A stretch of 64,000 nucleotides of DNA. Origin: Cauispirillum nitrogeniifigens (GTDB lineage: Bacteria > Pseudomonadota > Alphaproteobacteria > Rhodospirillales > Rhodospirillaceae). Shown here one piece after another: positions 41,581 through 49,884 of this stretch. Location: NCBI RefSeq assembly GCF_049800675.1, contig NZ_JBLOOT010000005.1:124001-188000 (forward strand), in the 5' to 3' direction. The position numbers and the translations under genes are program-made. Position 1 is the stretch's first letter. The number at the start of each line of letters is the position of its first letter. Below the pieces are notes generated by a model that searched no databases, had not been told where the DNA came from, and was given only the letters and a program-made list of their open reading frames with translations.

Positions 41581-42858
41581 CTACCGTCGGCGCGGCCGAT
41601 AGAACTCCGTCACCAGATCGGCGACCCGCAACACCTGCTGCTCGCGCAGGCCGTGGAACAGCGGCAGGCGCAGCAGGCGGTCGCTTTCGCGCGTGGTGTG
41701 GCGATCCTCCCCGGCGAAGACGCCCAGGCGCCGCCCCGCCGGGGCGGAGTGCAGCGGCACGTAGTGGAACGTCGCCTGCACGCCGTTGGCCTTGAGATGA
41801 TCGATCAGGGCCTGGCGTTCGATGGTGTCGGCGCACTTGAAGAACAGGATGTGGGCGTTGTGCCGGCAGTCCTCGGGCACCGGCGGCAGCTCGATGCGGC
41901 CGTCCTCGGCCAGGGGCCGCAGCGCCTCGCGGTACAGGGTCCACAGCTCCAGCCGGCGGGCGATGACCTGCCGCGCCGCCTCCAGCTGCCCCAGCAGCAG
42001 CGCCGACGGCAGTTCCGGCAGGGCATAGGACGACCCCAGGGTTTCCCAGGTGTACTTGTCGACCTCGCCGCGCAGGAAGCGGGCGCGGTTGGTGCCCTTC
42101 TCCAGGATGGTTTCGCACAGCAGGGCGTGCGGCGCCGCCGCCATCAGGGCACCGCCCTCGCCCGAGTGGATGTTCTTCGTCTCGTGGAAGCTGAAGGCGC
42201 CGAACTGGCCGATGGTGCCCAGCGGCCGGCCCTTGTAGGTGCACAGCAGCGCCTGCGCGGCGTCCTCGACCAGCCACAGGCGGTGCTTGTCGGCGATGGC
42301 CGCCAGACGGTCCATGTCGCAGCCGACCCCGGCGTAGTGCATGACCACCAGCGCGCGGGTGCGGCCGGTGACGGCGGCGGCGACGCAGGCGGGATCGATG
42401 TTCATGGTCGCCGGGTCGATGTCGACGAACACCAGCCTCGCGCCCGTGCGGGCGAAGGCCGTGGCGGTGGAGGTGAAGGTGAAGGACGGCAGGATCACCT
42501 CGTCCCCCGGCCCGATGCCGGTGGCCAGGGCCGCCGTCTCCAGCGCGTGGGTGCACGACCCGGTCAGGAAGGTGCGCACCGCCGGGTATTCCTGGGCGAA
42601 CCACGCCTGGCAACGGCGGTTGAACGGCCCGATGCTGGCGAAGGACGACCCGGCCAGGACCTCGGCCACATAGTCGCGCTCGCGGCCGACCAGGGTGGCG
42701 CGGTTGAACGGCACGGCGTCCTGCGGCGCCGGCAGGACCGCCGGGGACGCGGCGGCGGGGCTCGTCAGGTCACGGACGGACAGCCGGCGCGCCGACAGGC
42801 GCGGGCGCGCTTCGGCAGCGGACGAGGGGTCTCGGGAAACGCCGGACTCATGGCGCAT
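41581..42858 (-). CDS. dTDP-4-amino-4,6-dideoxygalactose transaminase-like (WecE/RffA)
   Basis: PLP-dependent sugar aminotransferase of the DegT/DnrJ/EryC1 family, closest in pattern to WecE. Marks are VPFNRATLVG, TGSCTHALETAAL, PGDEVILPSFTFTSTA, the PLP-lysine segment FSFHETKNIHSGEGG, EKGTNRARFLRGEVDKYTW and FHYVPLHSAPAG. ATG 42858 has GGAG eight bases upstream. The product (425 residues) then has about 48 extra N-terminal residues, rich in Ser/Arg/Pro, before the usual start near VPFNR. No nucleotide-sugar or flippase genes adjoin it, so its glycan pathway is not shown here. Confidence 0.87.
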   Translation of the reverse strand: MRHESGVSRDPSSAAEARPRLSARRLSVRDLTSPAAASPAVLPAPQDAVPFNRATLVGRERDYVAEVLAGSSFASIGPFNRRCQAWFAQEYPAVRTFLTGSCTHALETAALATGIGPGDEVILPSFTFTSTATAFARTGARLVFVDIDPATMNIDPACVAAAVTGRTRALVVMHYAGVGCDMDRLAAIADKHRLWLVEDAAQALLCTYKGRPLGTIGQFGAFSFHETKNIHSGEGGALMAAAPHALLCETILEKGTNRARFLRGEVDKYTWETLGSSYALPELPSALLLGQLEAARQVIARRLELWTLYREALRPLAEDGRIELPPVPEDCRHNAHILFFKCADTIERQALIDHLKANGVQATFHYVPLHSAPAGRRLGVFAGEDRHTTRESDRLLRLPLFHGLREQQVLRVADLVTEFYRPRRR

Positions 42859-43102
42859 GGGGCGGTCTCCACCGACGATGAATGTCGGTCCCATCATCGG
42901 CCCCGGTCATCTATCGGTTCAATTTTCCCTCGGACGTAGCAGCCCGCGCTTCCGGTGGGGCGCCGCCTTCCCCGTCCGGCACGGCATGTACCCCCTCGGC
43001 GCGGCAACGCAGCCGGGACCGGCACATATTGCGGTGGATCGCCGCCGCCACGCCTGACTAAACTTCCGGGACAAGATCAAACCCCATCAGGGAGACGCCA
43101 GC

Positions 43103-45301
43103 GTGAGCCGGAACGACGACAGCGGTTGGATCCAGGTTGGGGGGCTGCGCGTCGCCGCCGCCCTGCACGCCTTCATCGACACCGAGGCCCTGCCCGGCAC
43201 GGGCGTGGAGCCGGCGCGCTTCTGGAGCGGCCTGGATGCCCTGCTGCACGACCTGGCGCCGCGCAACCGCGCCCTGCTGGCGGTGCGCGACGGGATGCAG
43301 GCCCGCATCGACGCCTGGCACAAGGAGCGCAAGGGCCGGCCGCACGACGCGGCGGCCTACCGGGCGTTCCTGGGCGACATCGGCTACCTTCTGCCCGAAG
43401 GCCCGGACTTCGCCATCACCACCGCCAACGTCGACCCGGAGATGTCCGTCCAGGCCGGGCCGCAGCTGGTGGTGCCGGTGATGAACGCCCGCTACGCGCT
43501 GAACGCCGCCAATGCCCGCTGGGGTAGCCTGTACGACGCCCTCTACGGCACCGACGCCATCCCCGAGGACGACGGCGCGGCGCGCGGCGGCGCCTACAAC
43601 CCGGCGCGCGGGGCCAAGGTCATCGCCTTCGCCCGCGCCTTCCTCGACGATGCCGCGCCGCTGGCCGGCGGCTCGCACGGCGACGCCACCGGCTATGCCG
43701 TGGCCGGCGGGGCGCTGGCGGTGACGCTGGCCGACGGCACCACCACCGGGCTGAAGGACCCGGCGGCCTTCAAGGGCTATCAGGGCGACGCCGGGGCGCC
43801 GGACGTCCTGCTGCTGGCCCACCACGGCCTGCACCTGGAGATCGTCATCGACCGCCGCCATCCCATCGGCAGGGATGACCCGGCCGGCGTCGCCGACGTG
43901 GTGCTGGAATCGGCCCTGACCACCATCATGGACTGCGAGGACTCGGTCGCCGCCGTCGATGCCGAGGACAAGGTGGCCGTCTACCGCAACTGGCTGGGCC
44001 TGATGAAGGGCGACCTGAAGGCCGAGGTTGCCAAGGGCACCACCACCGTCCTGCGCGCCCTGGCCTCCGACCGCGTCTACTCCGCCCCCGATGGCAGCGG
44101 CGCCGTCACCCTGCCCGGCCGCTCGCTGATGCTGGTGCGCAACGTCGGCCACCTGATGACCAGCGACGCCGTGCTGCTCAACGACGGGACCGAGGCGCCG
44201 GAGGGCATGCTGGACGCCGCCATCACCGCCGCCATCGCCCTGCACGACCTCCGGCGCACCGACGGCCCGCGCAACAGCCGCGCCGGGTCGGTCTACATCG
44301 TCAAGCCGAAGATGCACGGTCCCGAGGAAGTGGCCTTCGCCGCCACGATCTTCGCCCGCGTCGAGGATCTGCTGGGTCTGCCCCGCGCCACCCTCAAGAT
44401 GGGCATCATGGACGAGGAACGGCGCACCACGGTCAACCTCAAGGAATGCATCCGCGCCGCCAGCGACCGCGTGGTGTTCATCAACACCGGCTTCCTCGAC
44501 CGCACCGGCGACGAGATCCACACCGCCATGGAAGCGGGTCCGATGATCCGCAAGAACGACATGAAGGGCGCCGCCTGGATCGCCGCCTACGAGGACCGCA
44601 ACGTCGACACCGGACTGGCCTGCGGCCTGCGCGGCCGGGCGCAGATCGGCAAGGGCATGTGGGCCATGCCCGATCGCATGGCCGACATGCTCAAGGCCAA
44701 GGTGACGCACCCCATGGCCGGGGCCAACACCGCCTGGGTGCCGTCCCCCACGGCGGCGACCCTGCACGCCCTGCACTACCACGCCGTCGACGTCGCCGCC
44801 CGCCAGGAGGCCCTGAAGGACCGCGCCCCGGCCAGCCTGGACGCCATCCTCACCCTGCCGCTGGCCGACCGCCCCAACTGGTCGCCCGAGGACATCCGCC
44901 AGGAGTTGGACAACAACGCGCAGGGCATCCTCGGCTACGTGGTGCGCTGGATCGACCAGGGGGTGGGCTGCTCCAAGGTGCCCGACATCAACGACGTCGG
45001 CCTGATGGAAGACCGCGCCACCCTGCGCATCTCCAGCCAGCACATCGCCAACTGGCTGCACCACGGCATCTGCACCGCCGAGCAGGTCCTGGAGACGATG
45101 AAGCGCATGGCCGCCGTGGTCGACGCCCAGAACGCCGGCGACCCGCTGTACCGCCCCATGGCCCCGGACTTCGCCGGCAGCGTCGCCTTCCAGGCCGCCT
45201 GCGACCTCGTCTTCCTGGGCCGCGAGCAGCCCAACGGCTACACGGAGCCGGTCCTCCACAAGCGTCGGCGGGAGGCCAAGGCCCAGGCGAGGCGGGCCTA
45301 G
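43103..45301 (+). CDS. glcB: Malate synthase G
   Basis: Condenses glyoxylate with acetyl-CoA to malate in the cytoplasm. At 732 residues it is the usual length of the monomeric G isoform. Seen are DIGYLLPEGPDF, the Mg/glyoxylate region TTIMDCEDSVAAVDAEDK, VYIVKPKMHGPEEVAF, LKMGIMDEERRTTVNLKECI, INTGFLDRTGDEIHTAMEAG, and the HPMAGANTAWVPSPTAATLHALHYH block. The start is GTG with AGGGAG upstream. The stop codon lies at the first base of a composite palindrome shared with the convergent decarboxylase. It should work with the malyl-CoA lyase 2.2 kb downstream. Confidence 0.96.
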   Translation: MSRNDDSGWIQVGGLRVAAALHAFIDTEALPGTGVEPARFWSGLDALLHDLAPRNRALLAVRDGMQARIDAWHKERKGRPHDAAAYRAFLGDIGYLLPEGPDFAITTANVDPEMSVQAGPQLVVPVMNARYALNAANARWGSLYDALYGTDAIPEDDGAARGGAYNPARGAKVIAFARAFLDDAAPLAGGSHGDATGYAVAGGALAVTLADGTTTGLKDPAAFKGYQGDAGAPDVLLLAHHGLHLEIVIDRRHPIGRDDPAGVADVVLESALTTIMDCEDSVAAVDAEDKVAVYRNWLGLMKGDLKAEVAKGTTTVLRALASDRVYSAPDGSGAVTLPGRSLMLVRNVGHLMTSDAVLLNDGTEAPEGMLDAAITAAIALHDLRRTDGPRNSRAGSVYIVKPKMHGPEEVAFAATIFARVEDLLGLPRATLKMGIMDEERRTTVNLKECIRAASDRVVFINTGFLDRTGDEIHTAMEAGPMIRKNDMKGAAWIAAYEDRNVDTGLACGLRGRAQIGKGMWAMPDRMADMLKAKVTHPMAGANTAWVPSPTAATLHALHYHAVDVAARQEALKDRAPASLDAILTLPLADRPNWSPEDIRQELDNNAQGILGYVVRWIDQGVGCSKVPDINDVGLMEDRATLRISSQHIANWLHHGICTAEQVLETMKRMAAVVDAQNAGDPLYRPMAPDFAGSVAFQAACDLVFLGREQPNGYTEPVLHKRRREAKAQARRA

Positions 45302-45404
45302 CGCATCGTGCGGAAAAGTGGACCCGGTTTTCCGCATAAACGATGCGCCGCATCAAAGACCTAGATCAACGGACCCGAACACGCGTTTGGGTCCGTTGAC
45401 CTAG
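45301..45404. repeat. Composite double palindrome between convergent genes
   Basis: Two large hairpins side by side. The first has a 17-base stem, 45301-45317 with 45328-45336 plus 45341-45348, interrupted by a TAAA bulge. Its loop region GGAAAA-GTGGACCCGG-TTTTCC resembles a palindromic repeat family common in alphaproteobacteria. The second has 19-base arms (45361-45379 and 45386-45404) with two mismatches. The glcB stop codon (45299-45301) and the decarboxylase stop codon (45403-45401) sit at its outer edges, so it probably serves as a bidirectional terminator. Confidence 0.8.
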
Positions 45405-46822
45405 TCCGGCGCCGGCAGGAGCCGGCCGATCTCCTCGATCAGGGCGGCGATGTCGGAAAGGTCTGTGGCCGGGTTCATCAGGGCCAGCCGCAGCCAGCGG
45501 CGGCCCCGGAACTCGGTGCTGGAGACATAGTGCCGGCCGGCCTCCGTCAGGCGCCGCCGCAGGTCCAGTTGCAGGCCGTCCGGCCCGGCGACGCGGAAGC
45601 ACACGATGTTGGACTGCGGCTCCACGGCGACTTCGAAGCCCGGCGCGGCGCGCAGCAGGCGGGCGGCGTCGGTGGCCAGCGCCGTCTGGCGGTCGATGAA
45701 GGCGGCGATGCCCCGCTCGCCCTCGGCGGCCAGGGCAAAGAACACCTTGAGGCCCAGGCCGCCCTTGCTGCACTCCACGGTGTGGTGGATGAGGTCCATC
45801 CCCGGCTGGTCCTTGTCGTGGAACAGATAGCTCGCCTCCTCCTGGAAGGCGCCGTCGAGGCTGCGGCGGTCACGCACCAGGACGGCGGCGCACAGGGTCG
45901 GCGCGCGCAGCATCTTGTGGGCGTCCCAGATCAGGGAGTCGGCCAGTTCCACGCCGTCGAGCAGGGCGCGGTGGCGCTCCGACACCAGGGCGGAGGCACC
46001 GTGCGCCCCGTCGACATGGAGCCACACCCCGTGCTCCCGGCAGACCTCGCCGACGGCGCGCACGGGATCATACAGCCCCGCCGCCGTGGCGCAGGCATTG
46101 GCGACCACCGCCATCACCCGCTTCCCGCGCTGCCGCGCCCCGTCCAGGGCCGCCGGCAGGCGCGCGGGATCGAGCCTGCCGTCGGCGTCGGCGGGGGCCT
46201 CCCACACCGCCTTGCGGCCCAGCCCCAGCAGCCCCGCCGCACGGGCCACCGAGTAGTGGCAGGCCGCCGGAGCCAGGAGGACGAGATCCTCCGGCGTGCC
46301 CTCCTCCCAGGCATCGGGCGCGATGCGGGCGCGGGCGGCGGCCAGGGCCGTGAGGTTGGCGAGCGACCCGCCGTGAGTCAGCACGCCCCCGCCCTGGGGG
46401 CCGTCCGGCGGCGCCGCGCCGGGCATCGGCATGGGCCGCCAGCCGACCTTGCCGAGCATCCAGTTGACCACGGCGACCTCCACCGTCGCCGCCGCCGGTC
46501 CCATTTCATAGATGGCCATGGCGTTGTTGGTGAAGGCATCGACCATGGCGGCGACGGCGGCGCGCGGATGGGGCACGGCGACCTGATGGGCCATGTAGCC
46601 CGGATGCTGGAGCCGCGTGCTGGCCTGAAGGTAGGCGTCCAGGAAGACATGCAGCCGCGCGCCCTCCAGCCCGCCTTCGGCGATCAGCCGGCCGAGGTCC
46701 AGGCGGGCGGCCAGCACCGCCATGGGGTCCTGGCGGATGACCGGGGCATGCCGGGCCTGCGCCTCGGCGGCGAAGGCCTCCAGGGCGTTGGCGGCGATGC
46801 GGCAGTCGGTGGCAAGGCTCAT
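45401..46822 (-). CDS. PLP-dependent group II amino-acid decarboxylase
   Basis: A 473-residue decarboxylase of the aromatic-amino-acid/diaminobutyrate/glutamate group. Seen are GVLTHGGSLANLTAL, the substrate-loop GAAPPDGPQGG, HVDGAHGAS, the PLP-lysine motif SLIWDAHKMLRAPT, and ECSKGGLGLKVFFAL. The substrate cannot be named from sequence; diaminobutyrate or an aromatic amino acid are the main options. An Lrp/AsnC regulator is divergent 130 bases away and probably controls it in response to an amino acid. Its last codon lies inside the composite palindrome. Confidence 0.88.
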   Translation of the reverse strand: MSLATDCRIAANALEAFAAEAQARHAPVIRQDPMAVLAARLDLGRLIAEGGLEGARLHVFLDAYLQASTRLQHPGYMAHQVAVPHPRAAVAAMVDAFTNNAMAIYEMGPAAATVEVAVVNWMLGKVGWRPMPMPGAAPPDGPQGGGVLTHGGSLANLTALAAARARIAPDAWEEGTPEDLVLLAPAACHYSVARAAGLLGLGRKAVWEAPADADGRLDPARLPAALDGARQRGKRVMAVVANACATAAGLYDPVRAVGEVCREHGVWLHVDGAHGASALVSERHRALLDGVELADSLIWDAHKMLRAPTLCAAVLVRDRRSLDGAFQEEASYLFHDKDQPGMDLIHHTVECSKGGLGLKVFFALAAEGERGIAAFIDRQTALATDAARLLRAAPGFEVAVEPQSNIVCFRVAGPDGLQLDLRRRLTEAGRHYVSSTEFRGRRWLRLALMNPATDLSDIAALIEEIGRLLPAPD

Positions 46823-46952
46823 GTCCGTCCGTCCTCTGTGCGGGAAGGCTCAACCATGCCACCATGGGCCGGCGCATGTCCTTGCGATCTTGGCCGGGAA
46901 ATGGCACCTGTGAAGACGACTATGTCATCATGTGACGGGAAATTGGCCGATC

Positions 46953-47426
46953 ATGCCAAAATCACTCGATAGCCTGGATCGCCGCATCCTCGACGTCCTG
47001 CAAGGCGACGGCCGCCTGCCCAATGCGGAGGTGGCCGACCGCATCGGCCTGTCGGCGACGCCCTGCCTGCGCCGCATCAAGGCGCTGGAGGGGGCCGGGG
47101 TCATTCGCGGCTATCGGGCGGAGATCGACCGCCGCGCCGTCGGCCTGGGCCTGACGGTGATGGTCGGCGTCAAGGTGGACGGCCACCGCGACGACAACGC
47201 CACCGCCATCCAGGAGGCATTCCGCGCCATGCCGGAGGTGGTGTCCTGCCATCTGGTGTCCGGCGAGGCCGACTTCCTGCTGGAGGTCGTCGTCCCCGAC
47301 CTGGAGGGCTACGAAGCCTTCCTCCTCGGCCGGCTGCTGACCCTGCCGATGGTCAAGGACGTGCGCAGCAACTTCGTGATCCGCACGGTCAAGGAGCGGG
47401 CCCCCCTGCCGCTGGATCATCTCTGA
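46953..47426 (+). CDS. Lrp/AsnC-family transcriptional regulator
   Basis: A 157-residue feast/famine regulator with an N-terminal winged helix (LDSLDRRILDVLQGDGRLPNAEVADRIGLSATPCLRRIKALEGAGVI) and a RAM effector domain (VSCHLVSGEADFLLEVVVPDLEGYEAFL). ATG 46953 begins the family-length N terminus; a GTG at 46932 is the alternative. It is divergent from the decarboxylase gene, its likely target. The short gap between them shows no strong -35/-10 pair. Confidence 0.92.
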   Translation: MPKSLDSLDRRILDVLQGDGRLPNAEVADRIGLSATPCLRRIKALEGAGVIRGYRAEIDRRAVGLGLTVMVGVKVDGHRDDNATAIQEAFRAMPEVVSCHLVSGEADFLLEVVVPDLEGYEAFLLGRLLTLPMVKDVRSNFVIRTVKERAPLPLDHL

Positions 47427-47439
47427 CCCCCAAAGCAAA

Positions 47440-47464
47440 CGGGCCGCTTCATGGACGCGGCCCG
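47440..47464. terminator. Hairpin between convergent lrp-type gene and mcl
   Basis: CGGGCCGC (47440-47447) pairs with GCGGCCCG (47457-47464) around nine bases. On the minus strand it is followed by GTTTGCTTTGG, so it fits best as the terminator of the malyl-CoA lyase gene. Confidence 0.65.
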
Positions 47465-47483
47465 CTGCCTCCACCGCTGTTCG

Positions 47484-48461
47484 TCAGCGGTTGGCGATCT
47501 GCTCGGCGGTCTTGACCAGGACTTCGGCCTGCTTGATGGAGGCGATGTCGATCAGCTTGCCGTTCAGGGTCACGGCGCCCAGGCCCTTCTTCTTGGCCTC
47601 TTCCATGGCTTCCAGGATGGCCTTGGCGGTGGCGATGGCCTTTTCCGACGGGCTGAACACCTCGTTGGCCAGGTCCACCTGCGACGGGTGGATGGCCCAC
47701 TTGCCCTCGCAGCCGAGGATGGCGGCGCGCATGGCCTGGGCCTTGTAGCCCTCGGCGTCCTGGATGTCGCCGAACGGGCCGTCGATGGGGCGCAGGCCGT
47801 TGGCGCGGGCAGCCACCACCATGCGGGCGATGGCGTAGTGCCACATGTCGCCCCAGTGACGCTCGCGGTCGCCGTTCTCCAGGGTGTCGGTCAGCACCAC
47901 GTAGTCGGGGTTCGGGCCGCCGATGTTGGTGGTCCGCGCCTTGGTCGAGGCCGCGTAGTCGGCGACGCCGAAGTGCAGCGACTCGTTGCGCTTGGAGGCG
48001 GCGGCGATCTCATGGACGTTCTGCATGCCCAGCGCCGTCTCGATGATCATCTCGAAGCCGACGCGGGTCTTGTAGCCCTTGGCCTGCTCGATCTGGGTGC
48101 ACAGCATGTCGATGGCGTAGATGTCCGCCGCCGTGCCGGCCTTGGGGATCATGATCAGGTCCAGCTTGTCGCCGGCCTGCTCCATGATGTCGACCACGTC
48201 GCGGTAGCAGTAGTGGGTGTCCAGGCCGTTGATGCGCACCGACACGGTCTTGCCCGACCAGTCCAGGTCGTGCAGCGCCTCGATGATGTTCTTGCGGGCC
48301 TGCTCCTTCTGGTCCGGGGCGACGGCGTCCTCCAGGTCCAGGAACACCATGTCGGCATTGCCCTGGGCGGCCTTTTCGAGGAAGCGGGTGTTGGAGCCGG
48401 GCACGGCCTGCTCGGAACGGTTCAGGCGGGCGGGGGCCTGCTCGACGATGGTGAAGCTCAT
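47484..48461 (-). CDS. mcl1: L-malyl-CoA/beta-methylmalyl-CoA lyase
   Basis: Splits beta-methylmalyl-CoA and L-malyl-CoA to glyoxylate plus an acyl-CoA, a step of the ethylmalonyl-CoA pathway. The 325-residue product (MSFTIVEQAPARLNRSEQAVPG) reads like the Rhodobacter Mcl1 throughout: FLDLEDAVAPDQKEQARKNI, RINGLDTHYCYRDVVDI, ETALGMQNVHEIAAASKR, HFGVADYAASTKARTT, and GCEGKWAIHPSQ. ATG 48461 is clear from this match; upstream in-frame sequence is not conserved. It provides glyoxylate that malate synthase G could use. No other pathway enzyme is in the window. Confidence 0.94.
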   Translation of the reverse strand: MSFTIVEQAPARLNRSEQAVPGSNTRFLEKAAQGNADMVFLDLEDAVAPDQKEQARKNIIEALHDLDWSGKTVSVRINGLDTHYCYRDVVDIMEQAGDKLDLIMIPKAGTAADIYAIDMLCTQIEQAKGYKTRVGFEMIIETALGMQNVHEIAAASKRNESLHFGVADYAASTKARTTNIGGPNPDYVVLTDTLENGDRERHWGDMWHYAIARMVVAARANGLRPIDGPFGDIQDAEGYKAQAMRAAILGCEGKWAIHPSQVDLANEVFSPSEKAIATAKAILEAMEEAKKKGLGAVTLNGKLIDIASIKQAEVLVKTAEQIANR

Positions 48462-48654
48462 GGAGTGCGTCTCCCAGGACTGGATTGGCGGTTCGTTTGT
48501 TGCGGTGCGGCAGCAAGAATGATGCGTGCGCGGACCTTCGCCCGCAATTTGTAAAAAGTCAAGGCGCACCGGAAGGAGAGGTGTTGACGTGGATCAAGTC
48601 GGCCGTCGCGGAACGCGGGCATACTGGCGAAAACCTGCCGGAGGAGGCTGCCGC

Positions 48655-49110
48655 ATGACCGCCCCCAGGACTACCCTCGCCCCGCCGCCGCGCGCCGCCC
48701 TGTCCCGCTGGGCCAGCCTGCGCGCCCGCTTCGCCGCCCGCGTGAGCGCCTGGCACCAGCGCCTGGCCCTGCGTGCCGAGATCGACGCCGTGGATGTCGA
48801 TGACCTGCGCGAAATCCTGCACGACCTGAACATCGACGCCAGCGCCTTGCCGACGCTGGTCGATCCGTCGGGCCGCTCGCGCGTGCTGCTGCCGGCGATG
48901 CTTCACCGCGTCGGCCTCGACGGCCCCGCCATCGAGGCCCGCCACCCCGCCGTGGCCAACGACCTGCGCCGCGTCTGCGCCGGCTGCACCGTCAAGGGAC
49001 CATGCCGCCGCGCCCTGGAGGCCGGCGACTCCGCCCTGCGCTGCCTGGCCTTCTGCCCCAACGCCCAGACGCTCGACGCCCTGCGCCGCGAGATGCGGAC
49101 CGCGGCGTAG
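48655..49110 (+). CDS. DUF6455-like small cysteine-rich protein
   Basis: A 151-residue cytoplasmic protein. The C-terminal half matches the DUF6455 pattern, with cysteines in CAGCTVKGPC, RCLAFCPNAQTLD and a preceding ANDLRRV helix, which might bind a metal or iron-sulfur centre. The N-terminal half is basic and helical. GGAGGAGG stands upstream of ATG 48655. Function unknown. It is divergent from mcl1 and has no partner gene. Confidence 0.72.
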   Translation: MTAPRTTLAPPPRAALSRWASLRARFAARVSAWHQRLALRAEIDAVDVDDLREILHDLNIDASALPTLVDPSGRSRVLLPAMLHRVGLDGPAIEARHPAVANDLRRVCAGCTVKGPCRRALEAGDSALRCLAFCPNAQTLDALRREMRTAA

Positions 49111-49144
49111 GGAGGCACGCGGTCCGCCGCCACACACACCGACG

Positions 49145-49166
49145 CCCCCGCGAAGGCGGGAACGAC
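49145..49166. repeat. Short palindromic repeat fragment
   Basis: CCCCGCGAAGGCGGGAACGAC resembles both arms of the inverted repeat at 57303-57425 (CCGCGCAGGCGGG core, then GAACGACG). It is a single half-element of that family. Confidence 0.5.
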
Positions 49167-49186
49167 GGGAGCGCCAAGCCATCCCC

Positions 49187-49218
49187 AAAAAGACGAACGG
49201 GCCGGTTTCCCGGCCCGT
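49187..49218 (-). terminator. Terminator of thrS-infC
   Basis: On the minus strand, ACGGGCCGG (49218-49210) and CCGGCCCGT (49205-49197) form a stem with a GAAA loop, followed by TCG TCTTTTT. It lies 20 bases after the infC stop. Confidence 0.85.
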
Positions 49219-49238
49219 CAGAGTCTGTCAACTGGTCA

Positions 49239-49775
49239 TCACTTGGGCGCCATGACCATGGTCATCTGGCGACCTTCCATCTTGGGGAACTGTTCCACCT
49301 TGACCAGTTCGGCAAACTGCTCGCGCACGCGGTTGAGCAGGGCCATGCCGAGGTCCTGGTGGGCCAGTTCGCGGCCCCGGAAGCGCAGCGTGACCTTGAC
49401 CTTGTCCCCATCTTCGATGAAGCGCTTCAGGTTGCGCATCTTGATGTTGTAGTCGTTGTCATCGATGTTGGGGCGCAGCTTGATTTCCTTGATCTCGATG
49501 ACCTTGGTCTTCTTGCGCTGCTCGGCCTTGCGCTTCTGCGTCTCGAACTTGAACTTGCCAAAGTCCATGATCTTGCAGACGGGCGGCTCCGCGGTCGGCG
49601 AGATCTCGACCAGGTCGAGACCGACCTCGTCAGCCATCTCAAGCGCCTCGCGGATGTGAACCACACCGACCTGCTCGCCATCGGCGTCGATCAGGCGAAC
49701 GGTCTGGCTGTTGATGTCTTCATTGACGCGCGGTCCATCTTTGGACGGCGGCGCCGTCATCGGCGGTCTAGCTAT
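49239..49775 (-). CDS. infC: Translation initiation factor IF-3, probable AUA start
   Basis: Binds the 30S subunit and checks the initiator codon. The product (178 residues from 49775) has DGPRVNEDINSQTVRLID, KIMDFGKFKFETQKRK, and KEIKLRPNIDDNDYNIKMRN. The first ATG is at 49760, but it has no ribosome-binding site. Fifteen bases upstream in frame is ATA (49775-49773) with GGGAGA exactly seven bases before it, giving the start IARPPMTAPPSKDGPR. Bacterial infC often uses a rare start (AUU in E. coli) for autoregulation, so the AUA start is favoured. It follows thrS by 109 bases. Confidence 0.9.
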   Translation of the reverse strand: MARPPMTAPPSKDGPRVNEDINSQTVRLIDADGEQVGVVHIREALEMADEVGLDLVEISPTAEPPVCKIMDFGKFKFETQKRKAEQRKKTKVIEIKEIKLRPNIDDNDYNIKMRNLKRFIEDGDKVKVTLRFRGRELAHQDLGMALLNRVREQFAELVKVEQFPKMEGRQMTMVMAPK

Positions 49776-49884
49776 CTATACTTCTCCCATTCCGGGGTTG
49801 CTGTCCGGGCCCTGCTGCGGGCCCCGGACCGGAGTCCGGGGCGGCAGCGCAGGCCCAATGGTCGTGTGAAGCCGGAACCGGAGC
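49776..49884 (-). promoter_or_regulatory. thrS-infC spacer with GC-rich hairpins
   Basis: The 109-base gap holds a perfect hairpin, CCCCGGAC-CGGA-GTCCGGGG (49822-49841), and a neighbouring CCGGGCCC/GGGCCCGG pair. These could modulate infC translation or attenuate the transcript. No T-run follows. Confidence 0.45.
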
